Positions 1 to 7,694 are shown, numbered from the stretch's first letter. The stretch: DNA of 12,712 bases from Clostridiaceae bacterium (GCA_025361665.1 JANYKF010000070.1:1-12712), one strand, 5' to 3'. Notes: generated by a model from the letters alone, not told the origin. Program-made: numbers and translations.

Positions 1-209
1 ATCAGCAGCGAACAGATATTGCCTGTGATCTCCCTAATCGGAAGTTGGCCTGAGCGGACGGATTCCAGCGCTTCAAGCAGAAAGCGGCCATCCGACTGGA
101 CATCCGCCGCAAGCAGCGTCCCCAGTAGCGAAAAGGGCTCCTCAAACAGGAAAACGGTCTTTCTTCCGCTGCCTGTTCCTTGCAGCACTGTCTTCCACTG
201 AACCGCCAT
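1..209 (-). CDS. Partial hypothetical protein, candidate immunity protein for the EndoU-like toxin
   Basis: Sixty-nine codons are visible from ATG (209-207), and the gene continues past the left window edge. The visible part begins MAVQWKTVLQ and contains FLFEEPFSLLGTLLAADVQ and a segment ending ITGNICSLL; there is no signal peptide or membrane segment, so it is probably cytoplasmic. I do not recognise the family. The ATG at 209 has a good ribosome binding site (AAGGAGAG, spacing about 5 bases). The same frame stays open upstream through two further repeat copies, offering GTG at 239, TTG at 269 and ATG at 287, so the true N-terminus is uncertain. It lies directly downstream of the EndoU-like toxin gene on the same strand. 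Small cytoplasmic proteins placed immediately after EndoU toxins are commonly their immunity proteins, so that role is inferred from position only. Confidence 0.7.
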   Translation of the reverse strand, partial: MAVQWKTVLQGTGSGRKTVFLFEEPFSLLGTLLAADVQSDGRFLLEALESVRSGQLPIREITGNICSLL

Positions 210-273
210 GGACTCTCCTTCCTTCATGTGAACCGCCACGGACTCTCTTTTCTTCATGTGAACCGCCAAGGAC

Positions 274-289
<16 letters not shown>
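200..289 (-). repeat. Three 30-bp tandem repeats carrying RBS and start codon
   Basis: Three adjacent 30-bp copies lie at 200-229, 230-259 and 260-289. On the minus strand each reads approximately ATGAAGGAAGGAGAGTCC, then a start-like codon, then GCGGTTCA. The start-like codon is TTG in the copy nearest the toxin gene, GTG in the middle and ATG in the last. The unit length is a multiple of three and no copy contains an in-frame stop, so a start in any copy gives the same protein with 0, 10 or 20 extra residues. The first copy also overlaps the stop codon of the toxin gene (276-274). The repeat therefore duplicates a translation initiation region. Confidence 0.9.
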
Positions 290-1035
<746 letters not shown>

Positions 1036-1118
1036 TCCACTCCTGCCCATTCACCATGGTGCCTGTTTCCTTGGAATTTCAGCTTTTTGCTTTTTTCGAC
1101 CACCAGCGCCCTTTTCCC

Positions 1119-1187
1119 GTGCGAATCATTCCATTCCGGATATTTCCGTCCCATGCGAATCATTCCATTCCGGTTATTTCCGTTCCC
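1119..1187. repeat. 34-bp intergenic direct repeat (two copies)
   Basis: Two adjacent copies at 1119-1152 and 1153-1187 share the core TGCGAATCATTCCATTCCGG followed by an A/T-rich stretch and TCCGT. They differ at three or four positions and by a one-base length change. They lie between the divergent toxin and permease genes, so they may sit in one promoter region, but no specific function is visible. Confidence 0.9.
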
Positions 1188-1202
1188 ATGCCCCGGCATC
1201 GC

Positions 1203-1231
1203 TTCCCGAACCTCACCGCATGCTGTATGAT
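1203..1231 (+). promoter_or_regulatory. Weak candidate promoter for the AEC permease gene
   Basis: TTCCCG (1203-1208) and TATGAT (1226-1231) are separated by 17 bases, 51 bases before the start codon at 1283. The -10 hexamer is good and the -35 is poor, so this is only a candidate. Confidence 0.25.
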
Positions 1232-1282
1232 GATGAGGCACCCAGGCAACCTGCAGTCTGTACACCGGAAAGGAACCACCCT

Positions 1283-2245
1283 ATGAACGTAGTCTTGCAG
1301 ATTTTCCTGCAGAACATCCTGCCCATTTTCATTTTGGTCACGCTTGGTTATTTCGTCAGCCGGAAGTTCAACCTGGACATCGGCACATTGAACAAGATTG
1401 TCTTCTGGCTGCTTGTTCCCGCATTCACGTTCGCCAACCTCTACGTGACGGATATCGGGGTGGATGCGCTGAAGGCCTTGTCCATCGCCGTTTTGATTCT
1501 CCTTTCCAACATGGTGATCGGCGTGGTCATCTCCAAAGTGCGCAAATATGACAACGGCATGGAAAACGCCTTCCAGAACGCGGTCATGTTCTACAATTCC
1601 GGCAACATCGGCATTCCGCTCATCACGCTGGTCTTCAGTACAGGCGCCTTTCTTGTGGACGGTCAGACGCCTTATCTCGGCATCGCCCTGACGACCCAGA
1701 TCATGGTGCTTGTGGTGCAGAATGTCTCCGTCAACACCCTGGGGTATTTCAATGCGGGACGCGCAAACCTTCACTGGAAAGACGCCTTGATGAACGTGCT
1801 GAAAATGCCGGCCATTTACACGGTCACCCTTGCCTTCCTGCTGAAGCTCGTTCCCTTTGATTTTACCACACTGCCCGTCTGGCCTGCCATCCTGTACCTG
1901 AAAAGCGCCCTGGTTCCCATGGCCCTGACCATCCTGGGTGCCCAGCTGGCAAAATCGAAGTTCCAGTTCAACAACAAGACAGCCTGGCTTGCCGTCTTCA
2001 TCCGGCTGATTGTCGGACCCGTGCTGGCCCTGCTGTTTGTGACACTGTTCGGCCTGCGGGGAATCCTGGCGCAGACGCTGCTCATCTCCAGCGCGGTGCC
2101 CACAGCCGTCAACAGTGCGCTTGTCGCGGTGGAATGCGACAACCATCCGGATTTCGCAACCCAGGTGGTGATCCTGTCCACCCTGTTCGGGGGAGTGACG
2201 CTCATCGGTGTCATTTATGGCGCTTCCATCCTGTTCCCGGTCTGA
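1283..2245 (+). CDS. AEC (auxin efflux carrier) family permease
   Basis: This is a 320-residue integral membrane protein of the AEC/MdcF-type transporter family, which exports or imports small organic anions such as malate or malonate; the substrate cannot be deduced here. About ten hydrophobic segments are visible in two halves. The first half begins VVLQIFLQNILPIFILVTLG and has the family signature around NSGNIGIPLI, where a helix is broken by N-x-G-x-P. The second half contains LISSAVPTAVNSALVAVE, the matching broken-helix region. The length equals the family norm of 300 to 330. I chose ATG at 1283 because AAAGGAA lies about 8 bases upstream; an in-frame extension to 1220 has no such signal and adds a hydrophilic tail. 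The gene is divergent from the EndoU-like gene and lies 74 bases upstream of the methyltransferase. Confidence 0.9.
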   Translation: MNVVLQIFLQNILPIFILVTLGYFVSRKFNLDIGTLNKIVFWLLVPAFTFANLYVTDIGVDALKALSIAVLILLSNMVIGVVISKVRKYDNGMENAFQNAVMFYNSGNIGIPLITLVFSTGAFLVDGQTPYLGIALTTQIMVLVVQNVSVNTLGYFNAGRANLHWKDALMNVLKMPAIYTVTLAFLLKLVPFDFTTLPVWPAILYLKSALVPMALTILGAQLAKSKFQFNNKTAWLAVFIRLIVGPVLALLFVTLFGLRGILAQTLLISSAVPTAVNSALVAVECDNHPDFATQVVILSTLFGGVTLIGVIYGASILFPV

Positions 2246-2319
2246 ATGCAAGGGAGCAGGTGGTGATATTTCAGTCTCTGAAGTGATTGAAGCAGCATCC
2301 GCATGGACAGGAGCACGAA

Positions 2320-3144
2320 ATGGGCAATGACGGCATTCATCACATTTCTTCCCGGAACGATTTGTTCCAGATCCTGTTTTCCCTGAAAACAAACAGGAAG
2401 AAGCGGGCTGAATACGGCGAGTTGTTTGTCGAGGGCATCGAGCCCATCAAGCAGGCCATTCGTGGAAATTGGACCGTCAGACGGATCCTGTCCCCAGACT
2501 TTGAACAGCTGTCCCACTGGGCTCAGACCCTGATCCGGATGCAGCCGCAGGCAGAACGGATCCAGCTGGCCAAGCCGCTGTATCAGGAACTTTCGGAGAA
2601 GGATGATCCTTCGGAAATCATGGCGACCGTGGAAATGAAACGAATGAGGCCCGACGAAGTCCGCTTGCCGGACAACCCGCTCATCCTCATCTTCGACCGG
2701 CCTTCCGATCAAGGCAACCTTGGCACCCTCATCCGTTCGGCGAATGCTCTTGGGGTCGATATGGTGGCAATCAGCGGCCACAGCGCGGATCCGTTTGATC
2801 CGAAGACAGTCCGGGCCAGCCTTGGCGCTGTTTTCCATACACCGATTGTGATGGTTGAATCCGCGGAAAAGCTGGAGGGCTGGCTGAACGCATTGAAGGA
2901 AGGATGCGGGCTGCAGGTGGTGGGGACTGACTCTGCAGGAGACTGCACGCTTGCGGATTCCGGCATCAAACGGCCGATTGCGCTGATTCTGGGCAACGAG
3001 GCCAAGGGCATGAGTGTCCGGCTGAAGCAATATGCGGACCGCATGGTCAGCATCCCCCTGTGCGGGGAAGTCAACTCCCTGAATGTCGCTTGCGCGGGCT
3101 CGATCTGCCTCTGGCAGATTCAGGCCAATTCTCTGCTGAAATGA
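2320..3144 (+). CDS. SpoU/TrmH (SPOUT) family RNA 2'-O-ribose methyltransferase
   Basis: This 274-residue cytoplasmic enzyme is predicted to transfer methyl from S-adenosylmethionine to the 2'-hydroxyl of a nucleotide in rRNA or tRNA. Residues 1-110 form a substrate-binding domain (LFVEGIEPIKQAI resembles the L30-like fold). The SPOUT domain follows with all three SpoU motifs: motif 1 at 133-145 (NLGTLIRSANALG, with N133 and R139), motif 2 at 224-230 (LGNEAKG) and motif 3 at 245-256 (IPLCGEVNSLNV). PFDPKTVRASLGAVF at 158-172 is also typical. The ATG at 2320 is preceded by AGGAG with 6-base spacing; an upstream in-frame TTG at 2287 is less likely. The exact RNA target cannot be read from the sequence. 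It may be co-transcribed with the permease 74 bases upstream. Confidence 0.93.
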   Translation: MGNDGIHHISSRNDLFQILFSLKTNRKKRAEYGELFVEGIEPIKQAIRGNWTVRRILSPDFEQLSHWAQTLIRMQPQAERIQLAKPLYQELSEKDDPSEIMATVEMKRMRPDEVRLPDNPLILIFDRPSDQGNLGTLIRSANALGVDMVAISGHSADPFDPKTVRASLGAVFHTPIVMVESAEKLEGWLNALKEGCGLQVVGTDSAGDCTLADSGIKRPIALILGNEAKGMSVRLKQYADRMVSIPLCGEVNSLNVACAGSICLWQIQANSLLK

Positions 3145-3171
3145 TGCACTTCATCCAGCTCGACACCTGCA

Positions 3172-3260
3172 GGTCTCAGACGAATGTGTTACCCTTCCAA
3201 GTTCATGGCACCGGCTGGTCTCAGACTTAAGCAGCGCATTCCCCCTCTACGGCACCGGCT
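3172..3260. repeat. Degenerate direct repeat of about 45 bp (two copies)
   Basis: GGTCTCAGAC occurs at 3172-3181 and again at 3217-3226. Each copy is followed after about 25 bases by GGCACCGGCT (3208-3216 region and 3251-3260), giving two imperfect units of 45 and 44 bp. The ends are well conserved and the interiors have diverged. The repeat lies just after the methyltransferase gene and resembles an old duplication of its 3' flank. Confidence 0.6.
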
Positions 3261-3447
3261 GGCATCCAGGGCAAAAGCAGATGCTGCCGCCCATATAGGC
3301 TTCCTTTCGAATGAGGGAACCACCTGTCAGACACGGTTTATCCGCCGTATTGCGGCTGAGACATGCCACATAGTGCCCCGGACAACCGATGAGGTCCGTT
3401 TCCGTATCCCGGCAGATTACCGTGCATCCCTGCGGATCGCTCCGCAC
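3247..3447 (-). CDS. Possible small cysteine-rich protein, doubtful
   Basis: A GTG-initiated frame of 66 codons would encode a protein with eight cysteines, including GCTVIC near the N-terminus and ICFCPGC near the C-terminus, which is suggestive of metal binding. I do not recognise a family, there is no clear ribosome binding site before the GTG, and the 3' end runs into the degenerate repeat. It may be chance or a decayed gene. Confidence 0.2.
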   Translation of the reverse strand: MRSDPQGCTVICRDTETDLIGCPGHYVACLSRNTADKPCLTGGSLIRKEAYMGGSICFCPGCQPVP

Positions 3448-3650
3448 TTTTCAAGGCGATCATGCCACGGCAATCCCTTGGATTGACATGAGAAAGACAT
3501 CCGAATTTTGGCCTGTTCCGTTTGTTTTGTTCAGATTTGGGTTGAAATAAAGGGAGCAGGAATTAAGTGCTTATGCATCTCGTCCATGATTCTGGTTAAA
3601 GAGTCGATTTTCGGCTTTATTGATGCAAGCTGCCATTCACAACTAGTACG

Positions 3651-3675
3651 CAGTCTGCCGGCACGCCGCAGACTG
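3651..3675. promoter_or_regulatory. Inverted repeat upstream of the aldo/keto reductase
   Basis: CAGTCTGC (3651-3658) and GCAGACTG (3668-3675) form a perfect 8-bp inverted repeat with a 9-base loop, ending 57 bases before the reductase start codon. It has no T-run, so it is not an intrinsic terminator. It could be an operator or a leader hairpin. Confidence 0.45.
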
Positions 3676-3732
3676 ACACCAAATCACACGACCCGGTGCA
3701 AAATGGCACGTGACAGTCAAGGAGGAAACAAA

Positions 3733-4578
3733 ATGGAATACAGGATATTGGGAAAAACAGGCGCCAGGCTCTCCATAATTGGATTCGGCGGTATTCTGGC
3801 CGCACGGGAGGAGCAGCGGGATGCAAACCGTTTTGTCGATGAGGCGCTGGATGCGGGAGTCAACTATTTCGATGTGGCCCCAACCTACATGGACGCTGAA
3901 GACCGACTTGGCCCCGCATTGGCGGGAAAACGCGACAAGGTTTTCCTGGCCTGCAAAACGGAGCAGCGGACCAAACAGGGTACTCGGGATTTTTTGAAGC
4001 AATCGCTGAAGAAGCTCCAGACAGACCATTTTGATCTCTATCAGTTTCATGGCGTCACTTCCCTGGAAGAGGTGGAAACCATCTTTGGTCCGGATGGCGC
4101 CATGGAAACGTTCCAATGGGCTAAAAAGACAGGGCTGATCAAACACATCGGCTTTTCAGCCCACTCGCAGGAGGCCGCTCTGGCGATGATGGACCGCTTT
4201 GATTTCGACTCTGTCCTCTATCCGGTGAACTGGGTGAACCTGCTGGACGGCATCTTCTCTCCGCCGGTATTGGAAGCCGCAAAAAAGAAGGGAATGGGCA
4301 TCCTTGCCCTGAAAGCCATGGCACACACCAGGATTCCCGAGGGAACAGAAAATCCGAGGGAGAAGACATGGTATGTGCCGATTGATGAAAAGGAACATGC
4401 GAAACTGGCCTTCCGCTACACCTTGGCTCAAGGCGTCACTGCCGCACTGCCTCCGGGATACATGAAATGGTTCCGTTGGGCACTGGAAGTAGGAAATAAT
4501 TGGAAATCACCGACACCCGAGGAAATTGACATCCTTCGCGGTTATGCCAGAGGAGTGGCGCCAATATTCCCGCAATAA
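3733..4578 (+). CDS. Aldo/keto reductase
   Basis: This is a 281-residue NAD(P)H-dependent oxidoreductase of the aldo/keto reductase superfamily, predicted to be cytoplasmic and to reduce carbonyl compounds. The N-terminus MEYRILGKTGARLSIIGFGG is the usual start of the family. The catalytic tetrad is complete: D47 and Y52 in YFDVAPTY, K75 in ACKTEQR and H106 in YQFHG. The fold continues with GLIKHIGFSAHS and a late GMGILALKAMAHTR segment. It has no C-terminal ferredoxin domain, which some relatives carry, and it is slightly short for the family. The ATG at 3733 has an excellent AAGGAGG ribosome binding site; the frame is open upstream to 3508 but without such a signal. It is convergent with the Fe-S protein gene. 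The substrate is unknown. Confidence 0.92.
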   Translation: MEYRILGKTGARLSIIGFGGILAAREEQRDANRFVDEALDAGVNYFDVAPTYMDAEDRLGPALAGKRDKVFLACKTEQRTKQGTRDFLKQSLKKLQTDHFDLYQFHGVTSLEEVETIFGPDGAMETFQWAKKTGLIKHIGFSAHSQEAALAMMDRFDFDSVLYPVNWVNLLDGIFSPPVLEAAKKKGMGILALKAMAHTRIPEGTENPREKTWYVPIDEKEHAKLAFRYTLAQGVTAALPPGYMKWFRWALEVGNNWKSPTPEEIDILRGYARGVAPIFPQ

Positions 4579-4579
4579 A

Positions 4580-4636
4580 CCTGTCATGCCTTTTCAGCGC
4601 CGTAGACGTTTGGCCTGTCACGCCTTTTTCAGCGCC
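4580..4636. repeat. Direct repeat duplicating the 3' end of the Fe-S protein gene
   Basis: CCTGTCATGCCTTTTCAGCG (from 4580) recurs as CCTGTCACGCCTTTTTCAGC (from 4614), offset by 34 bases. The second copy contains the last codons and stop codon of the Fe-S protein gene (minus strand, Ala-Leu-Lys-Lys-Ala-stop). The first copy lies in the 39-bp gap between the two convergent genes and is shifted out of frame by one deleted base. No terminator is visible in the gap. Confidence 0.85.
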
Positions 4637-5865
4637 TTGGCCGCAAGGTTCGTCAAAGATTCGACTTTCAATCCCATCTCATAGTGTTCGTTCAGGTCCG
4701 TCAGCTGGGAATGACAGTTCTCGCAGATCGTGCACACCATTTTGGCGCCGGTCGCCTTGATCTGATCGGCCTTGACTCGCGCCGATTTCATCCTGAATTC
4801 CAGTTCGCCCATCGCGACCAGGCCGCCCCCGCCGCCACAGCACCAGTTCATCTCACGGTTCGGGCGGGCTTCCACAAAGGCGTCCGTCAATTGCCGGACA
4901 ACAAAACGCGGTTCCTCATAGATTCCGCCGTTGCGGCCAACCTGACAAGGATCGTGATACGTGATTTTGTCAGAGATATTCTTTTGGAGGTTGATTTTTC
5001 CATTCCGGACATAACGTGCGATCAACTCGACGAAAGCGACAACCTCGAATGGATGCTTCCCGGTCTGCTGCTTCATGACACGGTATGCGGTACCGCATTC
5101 GACAATGGCCACTTCCTTGACCTTCAGCCGTTCCGCTTCCGTGATGATGCGGCCCATGATTGCCTTCGTCCTTTTCGGATCCCCAAGGAACGCCCCAAAA
5201 TTCACGGCTTCGAAAGAACTGAGTGTCCAGTTCACCCCAGCCGCATTCAGGATGGCTGCCGCCGGAATGATGGAATGCTTTCCGGAAAGGCCGACGAACA
5301 GCACATCGGCGTTTTCGACACCCAGCGGGATGACCTTCTTCCCGGGTGGCGACTTCCACAGGGCTTCCACTTCCGGTTCGATGTTGGTGATCGCCTCTTC
5401 AAATCCCGCTCGGGAACCCTCCACATCCTCCCCTTTGGCGATGGACATGTCCGCGAGCATGGACAACAGCTTCGGCTCCCTGTCAGCCCCGACGAGGAGG
5501 AGTTTTGCAATGGACATGATCATCTGGGTGTCGATCCCGAAAGGGCAGTATACCATGCAGCGCCGGCATCCCGTGCAGGAGTAGGCCGCATCGTAAAACC
5601 TGTCAATCGCGACATCATCCAATGGGATGACTTCACCGAGCCAGGGTGCGACCTTGCCTTCCAGTTTGAAGTATTTCAAAAAAACCTTGCGTATGACCTC
5701 CGCACGACCCACAGCCGTGTACTTGATCTCCGGCATGGATTGGTAGACATGGCAGGCATCCACACAGACGCCGCAGCGGGTGCAGGTTTCAAGGTACAGC
5801 CGCATGGCTGCGTTGAGCTTTGTCTCGAACAGTCTTTTCAGTTCCGTCTGAGTCTGCAAGTCCAT
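4618..5865 (-). CDS. HdrD/DsrK/TmcB-like iron-sulfur disulfide-reductase subunit
   Basis: This 415-residue protein is predicted to be the cytoplasmic catalytic subunit of a membrane redox complex acting on a disulfide, persulfide or similar thiol substrate. Two [4Fe-4S] motifs are present: C28, C31, C34, C38 (CTRCGVCVDAC) and C97, C100, C103, C107 (CTGCRRCMVYC). The C-terminal half has one complete CCG-type cluster motif, C307-X34-C342-C343-X34-C378-X2-C381, the spacing known for the noncubane active-site cluster of HdrB/HdrD. The earlier CCG half is degenerate with a single C257, as in DsrK-like proteins. The ATG at 5865 follows AAGGAGG, so the 12-codon upstream extension is unlikely. It is the last gene of the operon, 57 bases after the membrane cytochrome gene, and the pair resembles HdrDE, DsrKM or TmcBC. 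No DsrAB or methanogen enzyme is nearby, so the substrate is open. Confidence 0.88.
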   Translation of the reverse strand: MDLQTQTELKRLFETKLNAAMRLYLETCTRCGVCVDACHVYQSMPEIKYTAVGRAEVIRKVFLKYFKLEGKVAPWLGEVIPLDDVAIDRFYDAAYSCTGCRRCMVYCPFGIDTQMIMSIAKLLLVGADREPKLLSMLADMSIAKGEDVEGSRAGFEEAITNIEPEVEALWKSPPGKKVIPLGVENADVLFVGLSGKHSIIPAAAILNAAGVNWTLSSFEAVNFGAFLGDPKRTKAIMGRIITEAERLKVKEVAIVECGTAYRVMKQQTGKHPFEVVAFVELIARYVRNGKINLQKNISDKITYHDPCQVGRNGGIYEEPRFVVRQLTDAFVEARPNREMNWCCGGGGGLVAMGELEFRMKSARVKADQIKATGAKMVCTICENCHSQLTDLNEHYEMGLKVESLTNLAAKALKKA

Positions 5866-5922
5866 GGTTTTCGTTCCTCCTTGGCTCGTTGTCCGGTACA
5901 CCGATGTCAGCGCATCCGCGGT

Positions 5923-6786
5923 TCATTTCCTCCTCAGCAGGTTAATCGGCACAGCGAAGAACGCATGCATGATTTTGGTAAATGGGAGCACCAGGAAGAA
6001 AAGATCGGCCAGGAACACGTGAATGACTGCGAAGTGATAGTGTGACCCGGGAAGCACCAAACGCGGATCTGCGAAAGTGAAGTGAGAAAGGCCATCGAAG
6101 TATTTCGCGAAATCCTGCTTGGTCATGACGAATCCATTCGCCGTCCAGGAATTCCCCCAGCTCATCAAATCCCCAAACAGGCAGAGAAAGATGATCAGAA
6201 CAAGCAGCAGGTAATCCGCCGGGACGGTAATCTCCCGATTCGGGGAAGCGAACCGTCTGAAGAGAAAGTAGAACAGCGGCAGGGTAACCGCTACCCCGAC
6301 AAGACCCCATCCCAGCATGTGCCTGGAATCCTCCGGCATGAGGCTGATGTTCGGAAAGAGGTCTAGATGTCCTAGTATCAGGAATACAAAGGCCGTATGG
6401 AAAAGCATGAGGAAGACCCAGAACACAGGTTTGTGCCTGCGTACCTGCGGCATGGCGAAAGTGTCTGCCAAAGCGGCAAGGCCCGGTTTCCTGGCCGCAG
6501 GGAAAATCCGCAGGGAATAAGGCTGAGCCGGCGACCGGAAAATGGATATGATCTTCAGAATGATGGCAGCAAGGCAGAATAGAATGGCGATGTAGACCAA
6601 GGGAACCATGATCGCGTATTCGATCTTGTCGAGTACCAACGCAAACCCCGTATGGGGAATGCTGTTGGGGGTGGGTCCCGTCGTGGCGTCCACGACCGCG
6701 CCGGCTGCCGCCGCGGTCGTCGATGTCGCCGCACTCACTGCGTCCGCAACAACAGGCGCAGCCATGATGAAGGTCCAGAGATTCAT
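5923..6786 (-). CDS. NarI/DsrM/HdrE-like membrane cytochrome b subunit
   Basis: This is a 287-residue integral membrane protein of the nitrate reductase gamma-subunit family, which carries b hemes and passes electrons between the quinone pool and a cytoplasmic partner. Five to six hydrophobic segments are visible, at roughly 55-82, 121-145, 156-176, 188-208 and 251-280. Candidate heme-ligand histidines are H130 and H140 in the second segment and H251, H256 and H274 in the last. No nitrate reductase alpha or beta subunit is present; the neighbour is the HdrD-like Fe-S protein, so nitrate reduction is unlikely and an HdrE/DsrM/TmcC role fits better. Residues 9-36 are an unusual Ala/Val/Thr-rich stretch before the first clear membrane segment, possibly a signal peptide or linker. 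The ATG at 6786 has AGAGG at 6-base spacing. Confidence 0.87.
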   Translation of the reverse strand: MNLWTFIMAAPVVADAVSAATSTTAAAAGAVVDATTGPTPNSIPHTGFALVLDKIEYAIMVPLVYIAILFCLAAIILKIISIFRSPAQPYSLRIFPAARKPGLAALADTFAMPQVRRHKPVFWVFLMLFHTAFVFLILGHLDLFPNISLMPEDSRHMLGWGLVGVAVTLPLFYFLFRRFASPNREITVPADYLLLVLIIFLCLFGDLMSWGNSWTANGFVMTKQDFAKYFDGLSHFTFADPRLVLPGSHYHFAVIHVFLADLFFLVLPFTKIMHAFFAVPINLLRRK

Positions 6787-6831
6787 GTCAGACCTCTTTC
6801 TGTTCCCTTCGACTTTCTTCCAATCTCCGAG

Positions 6832-7071
6832 CTACTTTTGCCGTTTCACGAAGACCCGGATGAGCCCGGGTTCCTGCTTGATCTCCAGCACCGTCTGCCC
6901 CGTCGTCTTGGCCCATGCGGGAAAATCCGCGATAGAACCGGGGTCGGTGGTATGGACTTCAACTACGTCGCCTATCGCCATTTTGGGGATTTCCTGGCTC
7001 ATCTTCACGATGGGCATGGGACAAGGAAGCCCCTTGTAATTCAAAACCCTGACAGGTGTGTACGATTCCAT
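6832..7071 (-). CDS. tusA: TusA-family sulfur carrier protein
   Basis: This is a 79-residue cytoplasmic sulfur carrier (TusA/SirA/YeeD family) that holds sulfur as a persulfide on a single conserved cysteine and passes it to partner proteins. The signature LPCPMPIVKMSQEI, with C17, is present near the N-terminus, followed by GDVVEVHTTDPGSIADFPAW, which matches the beta-alpha pattern of the family. The length is typical. The ATG at 7071 has AAGGAG at 7-base spacing and is much better than the in-frame ATG at 7113. It lies between dsrE2-like and cytochrome b genes with gaps of 65 and 45 bases, so all are likely one transcript. The symbol denotes family, not a demonstrated role in tRNA thiolation; the context suggests supply of sulfur to the Fe-S/cytochrome pair or removal from it. 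Confidence 0.93.
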   Translation of the reverse strand: MESYTPVRVLNYKGLPCPMPIVKMSQEIPKMAIGDVVEVHTTDPGSIADFPAWAKTTGQTVLEIKQEPGLIRVFVKRQK

Positions 7072-7136
7072 GCGGACGCTCCTTTTCATGTTTGATTCGT
7101 AAACGGGTTCCATTCGGATCCAACCCGGTGTGGGTA

Positions 7137-7694
7137 TCAGATGAACAATTGAACAGCCGATTCTTTCGCATTGGCCAGGAAGGTTGCCACGCCGCAGAAA
7201 TCGAGATGCGGGTAATCGATGATCTCTTCCCGCTTGAAACCCATCAGATCCATGGACATCTCGCAGACTTTGATCTCGACGCCCATCATGCCGGCGATTT
7301 CATAAAGCTGATCGAGGCTCGCGACGTTTTTCTTTTTCATGAGCCCCTTCATCATGGCCGTGCCCATGCCCGCCATATGCATCTTGGAAAGGACAATCTT
7401 GTTCCTGCCCTTTGGCAGCATGAATCCGAACATCTTGCTCATGAAGTCCTTGCCGCCGACTTTCTTCTTCGGATCCCGCAAAGCGGCGGTTCCCCAGAAG
7501 GTGTAGAACATGACGACCTTCATCCCCATTGCAGCGGCGCCCGTGGCAATGATCATCGCCGCCAGGTGCTTGTCCAGTTCTCCGGAAAAGACGATCATGG
7601 ACAATTTGTTTTCCTGCCCGGGCATCTCCTCGACTTTCGCTTTCAATGCCTGCAGTTCCTGTTCGAAATCCATCGGCCATTCCCCCTTGTTCAT
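7137..7694 (-). CDS. DsrE2-type sulfurtransferase (DsrE/DsrF/DrsH-like)
   Basis: This 185-residue protein belongs to the DsrE2 branch of the DsrE/F family, which binds sulfur on cysteine and exchanges it with TusA. Visible signatures are LSMIVFSGELDKHLAAMIIATGAA, the glycine- and methionine-rich middle, and IKVCEMSMDLMG with the conserved C144; C167 in DFCGVATF is a second candidate. The middle part from 84 to 120 is rich in Met and hydrophobic residues (FMSKMFGFMLP), which in this branch is often linked to membrane association. The start may be ATG 7694 (AAAGG upstream) or ATG 7673 (AAGGGGG upstream); both have acceptable spacing. It is the first gene of the four-gene operon. A DsrE2 next to TusA is a known pairing in sulfur-oxidising and sulfur-transfer loci. 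Confidence 0.9.
   Translation of the reverse strand: MNKGEWPMDFEQELQALKAKVEEMPGQENKLSMIVFSGELDKHLAAMIIATGAAAMGMKVVMFYTFWGTAALRDPKKKVGGKDFMSKMFGFMLPKGRNKIVLSKMHMAGMGTAMMKGLMKKKNVASLDQLYEIAGMMGVEIKVCEMSMDLMGFKREEIIDYPHLDFCGVATFLANAKESAVQLFI

Larger units (their letters stand above)
3145..3732. other. Long stretch without a convincing gene
   Basis: This 588-base stretch between the methyltransferase and the aldo/keto reductase holds an imperfect repeat of about 45 bp (3172-3260), a weak cysteine-rich reading frame on the minus strand (3247-3447) and an 8-bp inverted repeat (3651-3675). It also contains an A/T-rich segment near 3495-3550 (TTGTTTTGTTCAG to AAATAAAG) that could hold the reductase promoter, although I found no clean -35/-10 pair. 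No terminator hairpin with a T-run follows the methyltransferase stop codon. Confidence 0.7.

Noticed and set aside
1160..2392. Long minus-strand open frame of 410 codons
   Set aside because: It is antisense to the AEC permease and extends over the methyltransferase start. Its composition is His/Gln/Asp-rich without any domain, as expected for a shadow of a membrane protein gene.
3184..3486. Plus-strand frame of 100 codons after the methyltransferase
   Set aside because: It is Arg/His-rich, has no ribosome binding site or domain, and begins inside a degenerate repeat.
4684..6045. Plus-strand open frame of 453 codons
   Set aside because: It is antisense to the Fe-S protein, whose cysteine motifs and ribosome binding site are unambiguous.
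5923..6786. Nitrate reductase gamma subunit as a literal function
   Set aside because: No alpha, beta or delta nitrate reductase subunits are present, and the neighbours are Fe-S disulfide-reductase and sulfur-carrier genes.
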